Positions 10,501 through 18,817 of a stretch of 34,607 bases of DNA are shown here, one piece after another (the first letter of the stretch is position 1; every line of letters starts with the position of its first letter). Under the pieces are notes generated by a model. The model did no database searches and was not told where the DNA came from. It saw nothing but the letters and a program-made list of their open reading frames with translations. Position numbers and translations under genes: made by a program. The stretch is from Pasteurellaceae bacterium Macca. GTDB lineage: Bacteria > Pseudomonadota > Gammaproteobacteria > Enterobacterales > Pasteurellaceae. The stretch spans positions 1 to 34,607 of the forward strand of contig LVZB01000023.1 in the NCBI GenBank assembly GCA_023101485.1, in the 5' to 3' direction.

Positions 10501-10959
10501 TTTGCCAATATGGCAGCAGTTGCATCCGCCGGAGCAAATGTGATTTCTCAGATTACCAGTGTTGCTTTTGCGAAAGGTGGACATGTACAGGGGGCAGGAA
10601 CTGGCACAAGTGATTCAATTCTTGCCAGGTTGTCTAACAATGAATTTGTCATGACATCTCGTACTGTCGATCACTACGGTATTGGCTTTTTGAATGCACT
10701 CAATCAGCGACGTTTGCCTAAATTTGCAAATGGAGGGCATGTTGGTGGACGTTCTCCGAGTTACACTGGTTTATTTAATGGTGATACAAGTGGACAAAAT
10801 AATGAAGTTACGATCACAATCAACATTGATAGTAATGGCAATGAAGAAACTACAGTAGAACAAAAAGCCGCTCAAGGTAAAGAGCTTGCTGCAGCAATTC
10901 AAGCGAATGTTATTGAAGTGTTGAGAAAGCAACGTCGCCCTGGTGGTTTGCTTGCATAG
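7525..10959 (+). CDS. Tail tape measure protein
   Basis: 1144 residues, intact. Sets tail length and is later ejected. The N-terminal third has the tape-measure domain (YTELQNRMRLVTDTQNDMV, then QMASGELRGAELNSVMEQTP-type sequence near residues 180-220). Next come long heptad-rich helices (about 360-420 and 690-870) and hydrophobic stretches near 310 and 435 (LLGGPVGVVTIAASALFYF). The C-terminus has the usual SDSILARLSNNEFVM motif and GGHVGG repeats. Preceded by GGGGGAATATG, a strong RBS. Confidence 0.93.
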   Translation: MSSLGGLNISLNLETVQFQQGLNKSAYQSQKFARQFEANFSAAQNRVRQFSERTTQYLNNIERAAIAINKTTNKTFWASIANFAGNNLSSAITQTLQYADSYTELQNRMRLVTDTQNDMVTATNIVFDISLRTNQAVGATSEVYQRFAKNAETLKINQQQVAELTETVSKAVAMSGASAASAEAALMQFGQAMASGELRGAELNSVMEQTPALAQAIADGLGVSVGALKEMGKNGELQISKVIDALQKVKSSVDSDFEKRVKTLSMSFTNLETSMIQFVGQVDTAYGVTQKLAEGVEFVADNLEDLIKVSTAFVGALAIGHISKYTVELAKKGIQHAQNTIAVTRETQAIYANAVALRQAAQTEMASLAAQLQLAQSEKTRYVLREQMKVQSAQIIALAEAEATAKRNLAAATNLASKAARGLESAMALLGGPVGVVTIAASALFYFSSQADAARQKALDTAGANDRLKESYEGLSAAALSLRITEQQSALENYQKQIQQLQADISSLESNWFTSGLPIPESVKKEIGELTDKIAILKENANIDFSVLENQLDALAKAMISSGKSIEDVREKFKLLGIDSNETEWIIAGLPTVLENTSSSANTAAQATIDFAKAQKALQEKSDDLRVRLEVLTLKNKGHAKASYVLAGLYNLLGEKGAEYSKVLNAIAQGDVAAAQSAATAINLSAEQLQTMLNMGKQIEQLFDVEQKTIKVEAEIKEKALSTKKTKLPKQKKSKNSGENARENWLSFYDELRKKSGSSLNEINLEENRMFQRLEEHMKKGVVSHIEYETAKTAITQKFAKERLELAGKYAPEKLLSANLKDELATIQELRKAGQLTDSEYQIAEQQLKFDYAQNKSQQAITPSDQVRGIYDSEQEAKNQQTRELAQLQSFYDQKLMTEEEFQKRKQQLIANYENERWQKEMTQYATGLNDLGGAFGTLASAVEQSAGKQSAAYKAMFAVSKAFAIAEATVKLSQAIAQAMAAPDSLTPVQKFANMAAVASAGANVISQITSVAFAKGGHVQGAGTGTSDSILARLSNNEFVMTSRTVDHYGIGFLNALNQRRLPKFANGGHVGGRSPSYTGLFNGDTSGQNNEVTITINIDSNGNEETTVEQKAAQGKELAAAIQANVIEVLRKQRRPGGLLA

Positions 10960-10968
10960 GAGAATGTA

Positions 10969-11304
10969 ATGTCATTAAAAACATTACCTTGGTGTCCACA
11001 ACCAGGGTACTCAGTGGAAGAAGAGCCACGGCGTAAAGTGCTTAATTTCGGTAATGGCTATCAACAGAGAATAGAATCAGGGATCAATACACTTCTTCGG
11101 AAATATTCTGTTACCTTCAAAATTCGTCATAACGAATCTGTGCAATTCCGTAACTTTATGAAAGAACATGGTGGAATTCGTGCCTTTTACTTTAGAGATG
11201 TAGCACTTGGAGGGGAATTAGTTAAGGTGATCTGCACTAAATTCCCTCGTTCAATAACTAAAACACATACGACGTTTAATTGTGAATTTGAGGAAGTGGT
11301 TTGA
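10969..11304 (+). CDS. M: Minor tail protein M
   Basis: 111 residues. FGNGYQQRIESGINTLLRKY and FYFRDVALGGELVKVICTKF match the lambda gpM / phage minor tail family. Acts in tail tip assembly. RBS AGGAG six bases before ATG. The stop overlaps the next start by one base. Confidence 0.92.
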   Translation: MSLKTLPWCPQPGYSVEEEPRRKVLNFGNGYQQRIESGINTLLRKYSVTFKIRHNESVQFRNFMKEHGGIRAFYFRDVALGGELVKVICTKFPRSITKTHTTFNCEFEEVV

Positions 11305-12041
11305 TGCCAAAAGATCTTCCAACAAAAATGGTTCAGAAATTGCCTAAATTAGAGCAAGATGCATTGATTGAATTATGGGAGATTGATCTACGCCATATTT
11401 CACACAATCAGAATCCAGAAAAAAAGGGCGAATTATATCGCTTTCATGATGGCTTAAATCAAAGCCGAACGAATATCTGGTGGCAAGGGCAAGAGTACCA
11501 AGCCTATCCAATTAAAGCTGAGGGATTTGAAATATCAGGGCAAGGTCCCAGTTCTCGCCCTACATTGACAGTGTCTAATCTTTATGGGCTCATTACTGGG
11601 ATAGCCGCGAATCTGGGACAAGGCGTCGGTGGTAAAGTGACGCGCCGCTTAGTTTATGCCCAATTTTTAGATGCTAAAAATTTTCCCAACGGGAAAAACA
11701 GTCAAGCCGATTCTACACAAGAAGCGGTGAGTTATTTCGTTATTGAGCAATTAAAAAACCTTGATGATGAACAAGCTACTTTCGAACTTGCTTCACCAGC
11801 GGAAACGGATAATGCCAGAATTCCACTTTTAATGATCACCTCAGATGTGTGCATTTGGCAATATCGTTCTGCACAATGTGGATACACAGGTGGACCTGTG
11901 GCAGATGAATTTGATAAACCCACTAAAGATCGTAAAAAAGACAAATGCTCACATTGCATTCGTGGCTGTAAGCTACGCTTTGGCGAAAATGCCACATTAC
12001 CATTTGGCGGTTTCCCGAGTACGACACAATACGGAAATTAA
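11304..12041 (+). CDS. L: Minor tail protein L
   Basis: 245 residues from ATG 11304 (a TTG one codon upstream is less likely). Matches lambda gpL: LELWEIDLRHI-type start, then GPSSRPTLTVSNLYGLI. The C-terminal part has cysteines in CIWQYRSAQCGYTGG and CSHCIRGCKLRFG. Lambda gpL binds an iron-sulfur cluster through such cysteines. Part of the tail tip complex with M, K, I and J. Confidence 0.93.
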   Translation: MPKDLPTKMVQKLPKLEQDALIELWEIDLRHISHNQNPEKKGELYRFHDGLNQSRTNIWWQGQEYQAYPIKAEGFEISGQGPSSRPTLTVSNLYGLITGIAANLGQGVGGKVTRRLVYAQFLDAKNFPNGKNSQADSTQEAVSYFVIEQLKNLDDEQATFELASPAETDNARIPLLMITSDVCIWQYRSAQCGYTGGPVADEFDKPTKDRKKDKCSHCIRGCKLRFGENATLPFGGFPSTTQYGN

Positions 12042-12042
12042 A

Positions 12043-12816
12043 ATGAAAATAGACGACCAAACAAGAAAAGAAATTCTAGCTCACGCTAGACAATCAGAAC
12101 CGCAAGAATCTTGCGGTTTTGTTATTTCTATTGCTGATGGATTGTATTATTTCCCTTGTAATAATGTGGCAGATGACCCCGTGAATTACTTTGAAATCTC
12201 GCCTGATGAATTTATTCAAGCTGAAGGGCTAGGGCGCATCGTTGCCTTAGTTCATTCACACCCTGATTCTGAACATGCACTTGGTTTACCTTATCTCTCC
12301 ACAGCAGACCGTGAATGCCAATTACGTACGGGATTAGATTTTTGGCTTGTTGTGAGTGGTGAAATTCGATGTTTCCGTGCTATACCACCGTTATTAGGGC
12401 GCAAGTTTGAGAACAACAAGCAAGACTGCCGAAATATTCTGCTTGATTGCTATGCGCTATCCGGCATTGAATTGCCCGATCATTCCACCTATGAATTTAA
12501 TTGGTTTGAATCGGCTAATTTATACGAAGAAGGCTTAATACGTTGCGGTTTCGAAAAATTGCCTTTTGATGAAACGCCTCAGCTTGGCGATGTTGTTTTA
12601 ATTAAAGTGGGAGCAGATGTTGCTAATCACGCAGGCGTTTATCTTGGGGAGCAAATGATGATACATCATAGCGAAAGCCGTTTATCAGCTCGTGTGCCCT
12701 ATGATGGTTTTTGGCTAAATGCTACACATTCAATTTGGAGACATTCACAATGGCAAAAATTACATTTCACGGCGATCTTAAACGATTTGCAGATAAACCG
12801 TTCGAGCTTGAAGTAA
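12043..12816 (+). CDS. K: Tail tip protein K, JAMM and NlpC/P60 peptidase
   Basis: 257 residues from ATG 12043, just after the L stop. N-terminal JAB/MPN metalloprotease domain: ESCGF and LVHSHPDSEHALGLPYLSTAD (the HxH and D zinc ligands, about residues 22-90). C-terminal NlpC/P60 domain: catalytic cysteine in KQDCRNILLDCYALSG near residue 129, histidine in VANHAGVYLG and the following MMIHH. Probably trims K/I or the cell wall during infection. Overlaps the next gene by 67 bases. Confidence 0.93.
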   Translation: MKIDDQTRKEILAHARQSEPQESCGFVISIADGLYYFPCNNVADDPVNYFEISPDEFIQAEGLGRIVALVHSHPDSEHALGLPYLSTADRECQLRTGLDFWLVVSGEIRCFRAIPPLLGRKFENNKQDCRNILLDCYALSGIELPDHSTYEFNWFESANLYEEGLIRCGFEKLPFDETPQLGDVVLIKVGADVANHAGVYLGEQMMIHHSESRLSARVPYDGFWLNATHSIWRHSQWQKLHFTAILNDLQINRSSLK

Positions 12817-13349
12817 CTTCTTTTAAAGAGTTAATGAGTGGCTTACTTACCCAAATTAAAGGGTTAATCCAATATTTACGACAAGGCTATTATAAAGTCC
12901 GTATTGGATCAAAATACTTAAATGAGGATAAAATTAAAACAAGTCCACTCTCGCTCAGTAAAGATTGCATAGTCCATTTTACACCGGTCATTTCAGGAGC
13001 AGGTAAGGCTGGCGGTATTATTCAAGTTGTTGCAGGTGTTGCTCTAATTGCTGCGGCATGGTGGAATCCGTTAGGGTGGAGCACTGCGACAGCGTTAGCA
13101 GTGGGGTTTACGGGAGCGTCAATGGCGCTTTCAGGTGCAATTACGCTTTTGGCAAAACCGCCAGACATATCAAACCATTATGAAAACAGTGAAAAGAAGC
13201 AAAGTACCGCTTTCTCTAATTTACGTAATCTTACTCCACAAGGTCGTCCTATTCCTATTCTTCTTGGCAAGATGATGACAAGCATTGTGTTGATTTCACA
13301 GGGGGTTGAGGCTTTCGATGATAATTTAGAAGAGAAATTAGAAAAATGA
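12750..13349 (+). CDS. I: Tail assembly protein I
   Basis: 199 residues from ATG 12750, inside the end of K. KITFHGDLKRFADKPFELEV, then YLRQGYYKVRIG, then a hydrophobic glycine/alanine-rich segment (IIQVVAGVALIAAAWWNPLG and GFTGASMALSGAITLL), and RNLTPQGRPIPILLGKMMTS near the end. This is the lambda gpI arrangement. Needed for tail tip assembly and not retained in the finished tail. The last part, VEAFDDNLEEKLEK, appears complete. Confidence 0.9.
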   Translation: MAKITFHGDLKRFADKPFELEVTSFKELMSGLLTQIKGLIQYLRQGYYKVRIGSKYLNEDKIKTSPLSLSKDCIVHFTPVISGAGKAGGIIQVVAGVALIAAAWWNPLGWSTATALAVGFTGASMALSGAITLLAKPPDISNHYENSEKKQSTAFSNLRNLTPQGRPIPILLGKMMTSIVLISQGVEAFDDNLEEKLEK

Positions 13350-13477
13350 TCAAATCATAGTAAATGGAATAAATTCGAGTATTGAATAAATGTGTAAATA
13401 AAAGGTGCATCTAAATTATTAGATGGGAATAAGTGTTAGACACAATCTGAAATTTTCATTATTAATTCGCGCTATAT

Positions 13478-13507
13478 AAGTCCCTTAGTATCAGGGGCTT
13501 TTTTTAT
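13478..13507 (+). terminator. Weak terminator between I and J
   Basis: AGTCCC/GGGGCT stem with nine-base loop followed by seven T residues. The preceding 130 bases (13350-13477) hold no gene that can be supported. Confidence 0.6.
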
Positions 13508-13519
13508 TGGAGAAAAATC

Positions 13520-16500
13520 ATGGGTGGCAAATCTGGCGGAGGCGGCCATACGCCTTACGAAGAACCAGACAATCTGAAGTCAGGCCAGTATTTACGGGCA
13601 ATAGGACTTATTTCGCTAGGTCCAATAAAAGGGGGGATAAATGGCGTCCCTACTTTTAAAGAGCTCTATTTTGATAATACGCCAGTTCAAAATGAAGACG
13701 GGTCATTTAATTTCCCAAATGTTGAAGCAGAATATCGACTTGGGACACAAGATCAAACTCCACTTAAAGGTTTTGATTATTCAGAGCGTGAAGTGACGGT
13801 CAATGCTGAAGTTAAACAAAAAGCCCAAATTACGCGTACTGTTATTGATGCAGATGTTACACGCCTTAGATTGACGATTGGTGTAAATGCTCTGTTTAGC
13901 CAAAATGATCAAGGTGATACCTATGGTTCACAGGTTGACTTTGAGATTTTAGTTAATGGTCGTTATATTCAAGGGCAGAGCATTAAGGGAAAATCGAGCT
14001 CACGTTTTTTTCGTAGTTACATTATAGACAAGCTCCCTCCAGTCCCATTTACGGTGACAGTTAAGCGTATTACTGAAGATTCTAAAAGCCAACGTTTACA
14101 AAATTCCACACATTGGATCAGTTATACTGAGATAATTGATACAAAATTATCTTACCCTAATATGGCGCTGATTGGCTTGCGTTTAGACTCGAGATATACG
14201 CCTAATTTCCCCAATGTGAATATTTTATTACATGGTGCCGAAGTCCTTGTACCTGATAGCTATAACCCACAAACACGCCAGTATGAAGATGGAATTTGGA
14301 AAGGTGGCTTTAAGCGTGCTTGGACGGATAATCCCGCATGGCACTTTTACCATCTTTTAACCGATCAGCTTTCGGGTTTAGGTAAACGCCTTGGCGATTA
14401 TGGCTTGGATAAATTCCAACTTTATCAAATTGCAAAATATTGTGATGAATTGGTTGATGATGGGTATGGCGGAAAAGAACCACGTATGACCTCACATATT
14501 TGGATGACCTCTCAGCGAGAGGCTTATTCAGTTGTGTCTGATATGGCTTCTGTTTTCCGTGCCATTGCAGTGTGGAATGGTACGCAATTTACCGCGATCC
14601 AAGATAGACCATCTGATCCAGTTTGTACTTATAGCCAGTCTAATGTTATTGGTGGCAAATTTACTCGCCAATTTGCAGCACAAAAAGCCATATATACTGC
14701 TGTAGAAGTCGAATATATTGATGAACGAAATCAATATCAAAAAGCGATTGAATATGTGGCGGATGACCTGATGATCGCACGCTATGGATACAACGTTAAG
14801 AAGATTACCGCATTTGCCTGTACGAGCCGCGGGCAGGCTCGCCGTTATGGTAAGTGGGTGCTAGAAACTTCACGCCTTGAGCAATGTACAATTAATTTTA
14901 GTGTTGGGCGACAAGGGCTGATGCACTTGCCTGGCGATATTATTGAGGTGGCCGATAATGATTATGCAGGACAAACTCTTGCTGGAAGAGTTCTCGATGT
15001 TCAGGGTAGAATTGTTACACTTGATCAGCCAATTGAAGTATCAAGCAACAGTTATTTGAGTTACCTCAATAATGAAATGCAGATAGTAAAAATCAGCATT
15101 TCGAATGTAGATAGTAAAAACAAAGCCATAGTTACACTTGAGCGTGATCCCATTGGACTTAATGTTATGTCTGACTGGGTATTGAAAACACCAACTCTCT
15201 CAGCTCAACTTTATCGCGCAATCGGCATTTCTGAGAATGATGATGGTAGCTATGTAATTACCGCATTGCAACATGAGCCACAGAAAGAGGCGATTGTCGA
15301 TGGTAGTGCAAGCTTTGTTCAATCAACAAACACACTACATTCAGGATCTGTGCCATCCGTTGCGAATACTGATATTAACTTTAGTGAAGATGGAGTGAAA
15401 TTGAGTTGGAACATGCCGGCGACTGTTGGTTCGGTTAAGTATGAGATTCGTCTTTACCGTAATGGAAAGCTCTACAAAACGTATCTTGAGTTAATCTCTC
15501 CTGAGTACACTTTTGAAAATCTACCTAATGGGCATTATATCGCTGAAATTCGAGCGAGAAATACCTATGGTCAACTATCAAATCCAGTAACACGTCAGTT
15601 TGAAATCAATCTCACGATCTCGCGCTTTGTGACAAAATCGCTCCTATTCGCGATTGAGCTGAATTGGACGTTGCCGAAAACAGCCACCGTGGGCAACTAT
15701 GTTGAGATTTGGCGGAGTGTTGATAATGTCGTGGGGAACGCGACAAAAATTGCAACTTTACCATACCCACTCAATAGCCACACAATTAATGGTGTAGGGT
15801 TGAGTGAGCATTATTACTTTTTTGCGAGATGTTGTGATAAAGCTGGAAATAAAGGTGAATTTACGGAAGGTGTCTTCGGTGAAGCTGACCATAACCCAGA
15901 CACATTACTTCATGCACTGGAAGGTAAAATTACGCAATCCCAACTCGGTCAAGAACTTATTCATTCCTTAAAAGCGGATGTGAATGAGGCTGTCAGTGAA
16001 GAAGCAAAAGTTCGTCAAGCTGCTGTTGCGAATGCGCTTTCACAAATCACTGCTCAGGCACAAACTACTGGTACAGCAATCAATGAGCTCAAAAAATCGG
16101 ATGCTAAGCAATCAGAAAAGATCTCAACGATAACGGCCAAAGCAGAAAGTGCCTTATCAGGCATTCAGGCTGAGCAAAGAGCGAGAGTGGAAGGGGATAA
16201 CGCCAATGCGGAGAAAATTACTGGGATAACGGCTCGGATGGGGCAGGCAGAAAGTGCCATTGCTCATTTACAGTCGGCAAAGGCCAGTAAGGCTGAAGTT
16301 TCTGCGATTGCACAACAGAGTTTGCAAGCTGTATGGCGCAAAGATGCACAGTCTCTCTCTGATAATGCGAAGAATCACGCAATCGAAGAAGCAAATAGAT
16401 TCTCTTCTGCTCGTATTGATACTGTGGCTAAAACACTTTCTGCAGAAAAACAATCGACAGCAACAGAGATATCAACGTTACGTGCAACAATTGGTAGTAT

Positions 16501-17875
16501 CAATGAAAGAGTTGAGGGGCTAGTTAAAGTCGAGGTTGATTTAACTAAATTAGATCAAGACACATGGTACCCTATCATTTTTACTGGCTTAAAACGCGAT
16601 CAAGTTACCCGATTTAGGGTTTCCCAAGAACTTAATTATGGGGTGCATAATCCTACTTGGTCATCGCATAATTCTCATTCATTTTCATTACTTTGCGAAT
16701 GGACGGCCAATGGAAATGATTGGGGGGCAATTCCAATATCACGGAATATACATGAATTTGAGTATGCTTTTGTCAAGGATGGGAAATCTCCCTTGTTAAA
16801 CATAGGACAAATGACAAACTCTTCAACTGAGTATTGTTATTTACGGGGCGGGGCGAAGTATGATGTGTTATCTCCCGCATATATTGAAGTGAGCTTGAAA
16901 ACGAAAGGACATCAATTGAGGAACCAATCCATATCACCCATCCGATATGATACCAAATTTACTCCTCAATCTAGCTTGAAGAAATTAGATGCTAGTATTA
17001 CAGAAAGCAAACAAGTTGTGGCTTCACTTGATGGTAAATTAAAAGCAACTCATACCTTGAAGACCCAAACGGTATCGGGAGGGCATAAGGCCATAGCGGG
17101 TATTGCATTTGGTGCTGAGAGTGACGGCAGAACAGCAGAGAGCTCGGTAATTGTCATGGCGGATAAGTTTGGGGTTGTGGCTAATACGAATGATAGTCAC
17201 GTTAAGCCAGTGTTTAGTGTCGTGAATGGTCAGGTTGGTATCCATGGTGACTTAATTGTTCAAAATTCAATTTTGGGCAAACACCTTAAGGCAAACCAAA
17301 CCCTTTCGTCACCGATAATTAATGGCGGTTCATTAAATATAGGTAATGGAAAATTTGTTGTGGATAATAAAGGAAATCTAACTGCTAAAAGTGGAATATT
17401 TAGTGGTTCTTTAAATGGAGCAACGGGGACATTCGCAGGAACGGTTCAGGCAACTAATATTATTGGTGCAAACTTAGCAGATTTTCTTAGTGTATCGTTA
17501 CGAAAAGGAAGAAAATTAAGGACTGAGGGTAAAACATATCAAGTTCAAAAAGATATTTGGATTGGTGGGAGTGTTGGTACAATTAAGAAATGGGAAACTC
17601 AAACATCTAATATTGATATATTTGAGTGGACCGCTACCGTCAGAATAGGAAGTAGTCCTATTGATAGATTTTTTAATCCAGATATTTCATATCGAACTGA
17701 TGTTGGCGTATCATATATCCCCGCAGTTCAAATTCATAATGGGACAGCAAAAATTCCTAAAAACACCACCGTTATAGTTCAGTACCGAGTAGAGGGGCAT
17801 AATGGCATATCTAGCATGATAGGATGCTCTTCTATTGGAGTATCCTCCAATTCTTATTTATCTCAGACAGGTTAA
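13520..17875 (+). CDS. J: Central tail fibre / host specificity protein J
   Basis: 1451 residues, intact, RBS GGAGAAAAATC. N-terminal two thirds of the first 600 residues follow lambda gpJ: DNLKSGQYLRAIGLISLGPIKGG-type start, FEILVNGRYIQGQ, WTDNPAWHFYHLLTD, YSQSNVIGGKFTRQFA, TCTSRGQARRYGKWVL-like text. About 615-790: two fibronectin III-like domains (DGVKLSWNMPATVGSVKYEI). About 800-1000: alanine/glutamine-rich coiled coil. 1030-1451: tip region and C-terminal receptor-binding part, unlike lambda. Forms the trimeric tip spike that contacts the receptor. Confidence 0.93.
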   Translation: MGGKSGGGGHTPYEEPDNLKSGQYLRAIGLISLGPIKGGINGVPTFKELYFDNTPVQNEDGSFNFPNVEAEYRLGTQDQTPLKGFDYSEREVTVNAEVKQKAQITRTVIDADVTRLRLTIGVNALFSQNDQGDTYGSQVDFEILVNGRYIQGQSIKGKSSSRFFRSYIIDKLPPVPFTVTVKRITEDSKSQRLQNSTHWISYTEIIDTKLSYPNMALIGLRLDSRYTPNFPNVNILLHGAEVLVPDSYNPQTRQYEDGIWKGGFKRAWTDNPAWHFYHLLTDQLSGLGKRLGDYGLDKFQLYQIAKYCDELVDDGYGGKEPRMTSHIWMTSQREAYSVVSDMASVFRAIAVWNGTQFTAIQDRPSDPVCTYSQSNVIGGKFTRQFAAQKAIYTAVEVEYIDERNQYQKAIEYVADDLMIARYGYNVKKITAFACTSRGQARRYGKWVLETSRLEQCTINFSVGRQGLMHLPGDIIEVADNDYAGQTLAGRVLDVQGRIVTLDQPIEVSSNSYLSYLNNEMQIVKISISNVDSKNKAIVTLERDPIGLNVMSDWVLKTPTLSAQLYRAIGISENDDGSYVITALQHEPQKEAIVDGSASFVQSTNTLHSGSVPSVANTDINFSEDGVKLSWNMPATVGSVKYEIRLYRNGKLYKTYLELISPEYTFENLPNGHYIAEIRARNTYGQLSNPVTRQFEINLTISRFVTKSLLFAIELNWTLPKTATVGNYVEIWRSVDNVVGNATKIATLPYPLNSHTINGVGLSEHYYFFARCCDKAGNKGEFTEGVFGEADHNPDTLLHALEGKITQSQLGQELIHSLKADVNEAVSEEAKVRQAAVANALSQITAQAQTTGTAINELKKSDAKQSEKISTITAKAESALSGIQAEQRARVEGDNANAEKITGITARMGQAESAIAHLQSAKASKAEVSAIAQQSLQAVWRKDAQSLSDNAKNHAIEEANRFSSARIDTVAKTLSAEKQSTATEISTLRATIGSINERVEGLVKVEVDLTKLDQDTWYPIIFTGLKRDQVTRFRVSQELNYGVHNPTWSSHNSHSFSLLCEWTANGNDWGAIPISRNIHEFEYAFVKDGKSPLLNIGQMTNSSTEYCYLRGGAKYDVLSPAYIEVSLKTKGHQLRNQSISPIRYDTKFTPQSSLKKLDASITESKQVVASLDGKLKATHTLKTQTVSGGHKAIAGIAFGAESDGRTAESSVIVMADKFGVVANTNDSHVKPVFSVVNGQVGIHGDLIVQNSILGKHLKANQTLSSPIINGGSLNIGNGKFVVDNKGNLTAKSGIFSGSLNGATGTFAGTVQATNIIGANLADFLSVSLRKGRKLRTEGKTYQVQKDIWIGGSVGTIKKWETQTSNIDIFEWTATVRIGSSPIDRFFNPDISYRTDVGVSYIPAVQIHNGTAKIPKNTTVIVQYRVEGHNGISSMIGCSSIGVSSNSYLSQTG

Positions 17876-17889
17876 TTCAAGGAGCAATC

Positions 17890-18048
17890 ATGAAAAAAAT
17901 TTATTTATTATCAATGGTATTAAGCTTAACGGCTTGTATGACCCAATATAAACCAAATTACACGACTAAACCCGTGTTTTGTTACCAGCTCTCATCTCAA
18001 GAACAAGCTCCAGGTCAAAATTGTATTGGTTCTGGTGGACACAATTAA
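17890..18048 (+). CDS. Small lipoprotein downstream of J
   Basis: 52 residues from ATG 17890 (RBS GGAGCAATC). A short basic start and hydrophobic core end in the lipobox LTAC with Cys16, so the mature part is only 37 residues, with two more cysteines (VFCYQL and QNCIGS). This is the lambda lom/bor region, where lysogenic conversion genes lie. A receptor-blocking lipoprotein like T5 Llp is one possibility, without homology evidence. A strong terminator follows directly. Confidence 0.75.
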   Translation: MKKIYLLSMVLSLTACMTQYKPNYTTKPVFCYQLSSQEQAPGQNCIGSGGHN

Positions 18049-18061
18049 TACCATTTTTAAC

Positions 18062-18086
18062 AAACTGCATTTCGGTGCAGTTTTTT
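18062..18086 (+). terminator. Rho-independent terminator after the lipoprotein gene
   Basis: Perfect stem AAACTGCA/TGCAGTTT (18062-18069 with 18076-18083), loop TTTCGG, T run. Confidence 0.9.
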
Positions 18087-18114
18087 ATTATTCAGATTCA
18101 CAGAAGGAAATGTT

Positions 18115-18450
18115 ATGAAATATATTGAAAAAAAACTCGAAGACAGTCGTACTGGCGCACTAGCGGTTTATCACGAAGTCACAGGACTGCAGGTTGATTA
18201 TACCAACCACAGCACATTTATCACGATCTCATCGTTTGTCTCAAAAGAGAAAAAAAACGAAGGTAAGGAATCGCTATCAATTAATACTTTCACGATTCCA
18301 TCGGTGCCGTCATGGGAACAAATTCCGTATGAATGGGCTTTGTCAGAACTCGTGAAAGCAGAGCCTGAAGATTTTGTGCCCGAAACGTATGCAGGTTATG
18401 TGAACCCTTATATGTTTGCGAGCGGCAAAGTCAAGAATGTTGAGATGTAA
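18115..18450 (+). CDS. Hypothetical protein at the end of the late region
   Basis: 111 residues, RBS AGAAGGAA before ATG 18115. Soluble, mixed alpha/beta by eye: YIEKKLEDSRTGALAVYHEV at the start, a beta-rich centre (STFITISSFVSKEK) and the aromatic PYEWALSELVKAEPEDFVPE. No family recognised. It is the last rightward gene before the attachment region, so a tail fibre assembly or conversion role are both possible and neither is supported. Confidence 0.65.
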   Translation: MKYIEKKLEDSRTGALAVYHEVTGLQVDYTNHSTFITISSFVSKEKKNEGKESLSINTFTIPSVPSWEQIPYEWALSELVKAEPEDFVPETYAGYVNPYMFASGKVKNVEM

Positions 18451-18549
18451 ACAGTGGTGCGGAAATGAAGCTTGGTGGCTATAACCGCACCGGCTAAAAC
18501 GCTGCGTATGCCTTTACTTAAGTTAATTTATATGATGGTATTACAATTT

Positions 18550-18810
18550 TGTTTGTTACGCCATTTTTACACCAAAATTATTATAATTATTTGATTTTAT
18601 TTGATTTATTTTTCTCGCCCAGAGCACCATATAAATAAAAGGCAAGTTTTAGGACTTGCCTTTTTTTATTGTTATATTGTTTTATTTGCTGTTAAATCAA
18701 TGACTTATCGGGTTTTGTAAGTGTGTCTGAGAATTCTTATTTTGAAATCTTTTGTTATTTGTTGTTAAATATTGTCGTTCAATTACGCCAAATTTACGCC
18801 AAAAAGAGAG
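18550..18810. other. Probable attP region
   Basis: The 367 bases between 18450 and the integrase start have no gene. Two 22-base direct repeats with three mismatches, starting TTACGCCA and ending CCAAAA, lie at 18557-18578 and 18783-18804, like integrase arm-type sites. TTTACGCC recurs once more in an inverted pair GGCGTAAA/TTTACGCC at 19815-19835. The crossover core cannot be identified without the host junctions. I looked for a tRNA 3' end and found none. Confidence 0.5.
18640..18667. terminator. Bidirectional terminator in the attachment region
   Basis: Stem GGCAAGT with ACTTGCC around a short loop (TTTAGG), A residues on the left and seven T residues on the right. Can end late transcription before int and also transcripts coming from the right. 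Confidence 0.75.
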
Positions 18811-18817
18811 GTCAAAA

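Noticed and set aside
11845-12042. Long N-terminal extension of K inside L
   Set aside because: The ATG at 12043 fits the JAMM domain start; the extension is an out-of-frame reading of the L cysteine region.
13350-13477. Promoter for J between I and J
   Set aside because: TTGAAT near 13382 has no convincing -10 at the right distance.
18600-18640. AGAGCACCA near 18622 as a tRNA 3' end at the attachment site
   Set aside because: No T-arm with TTCGA or matching acceptor sequence precedes it.
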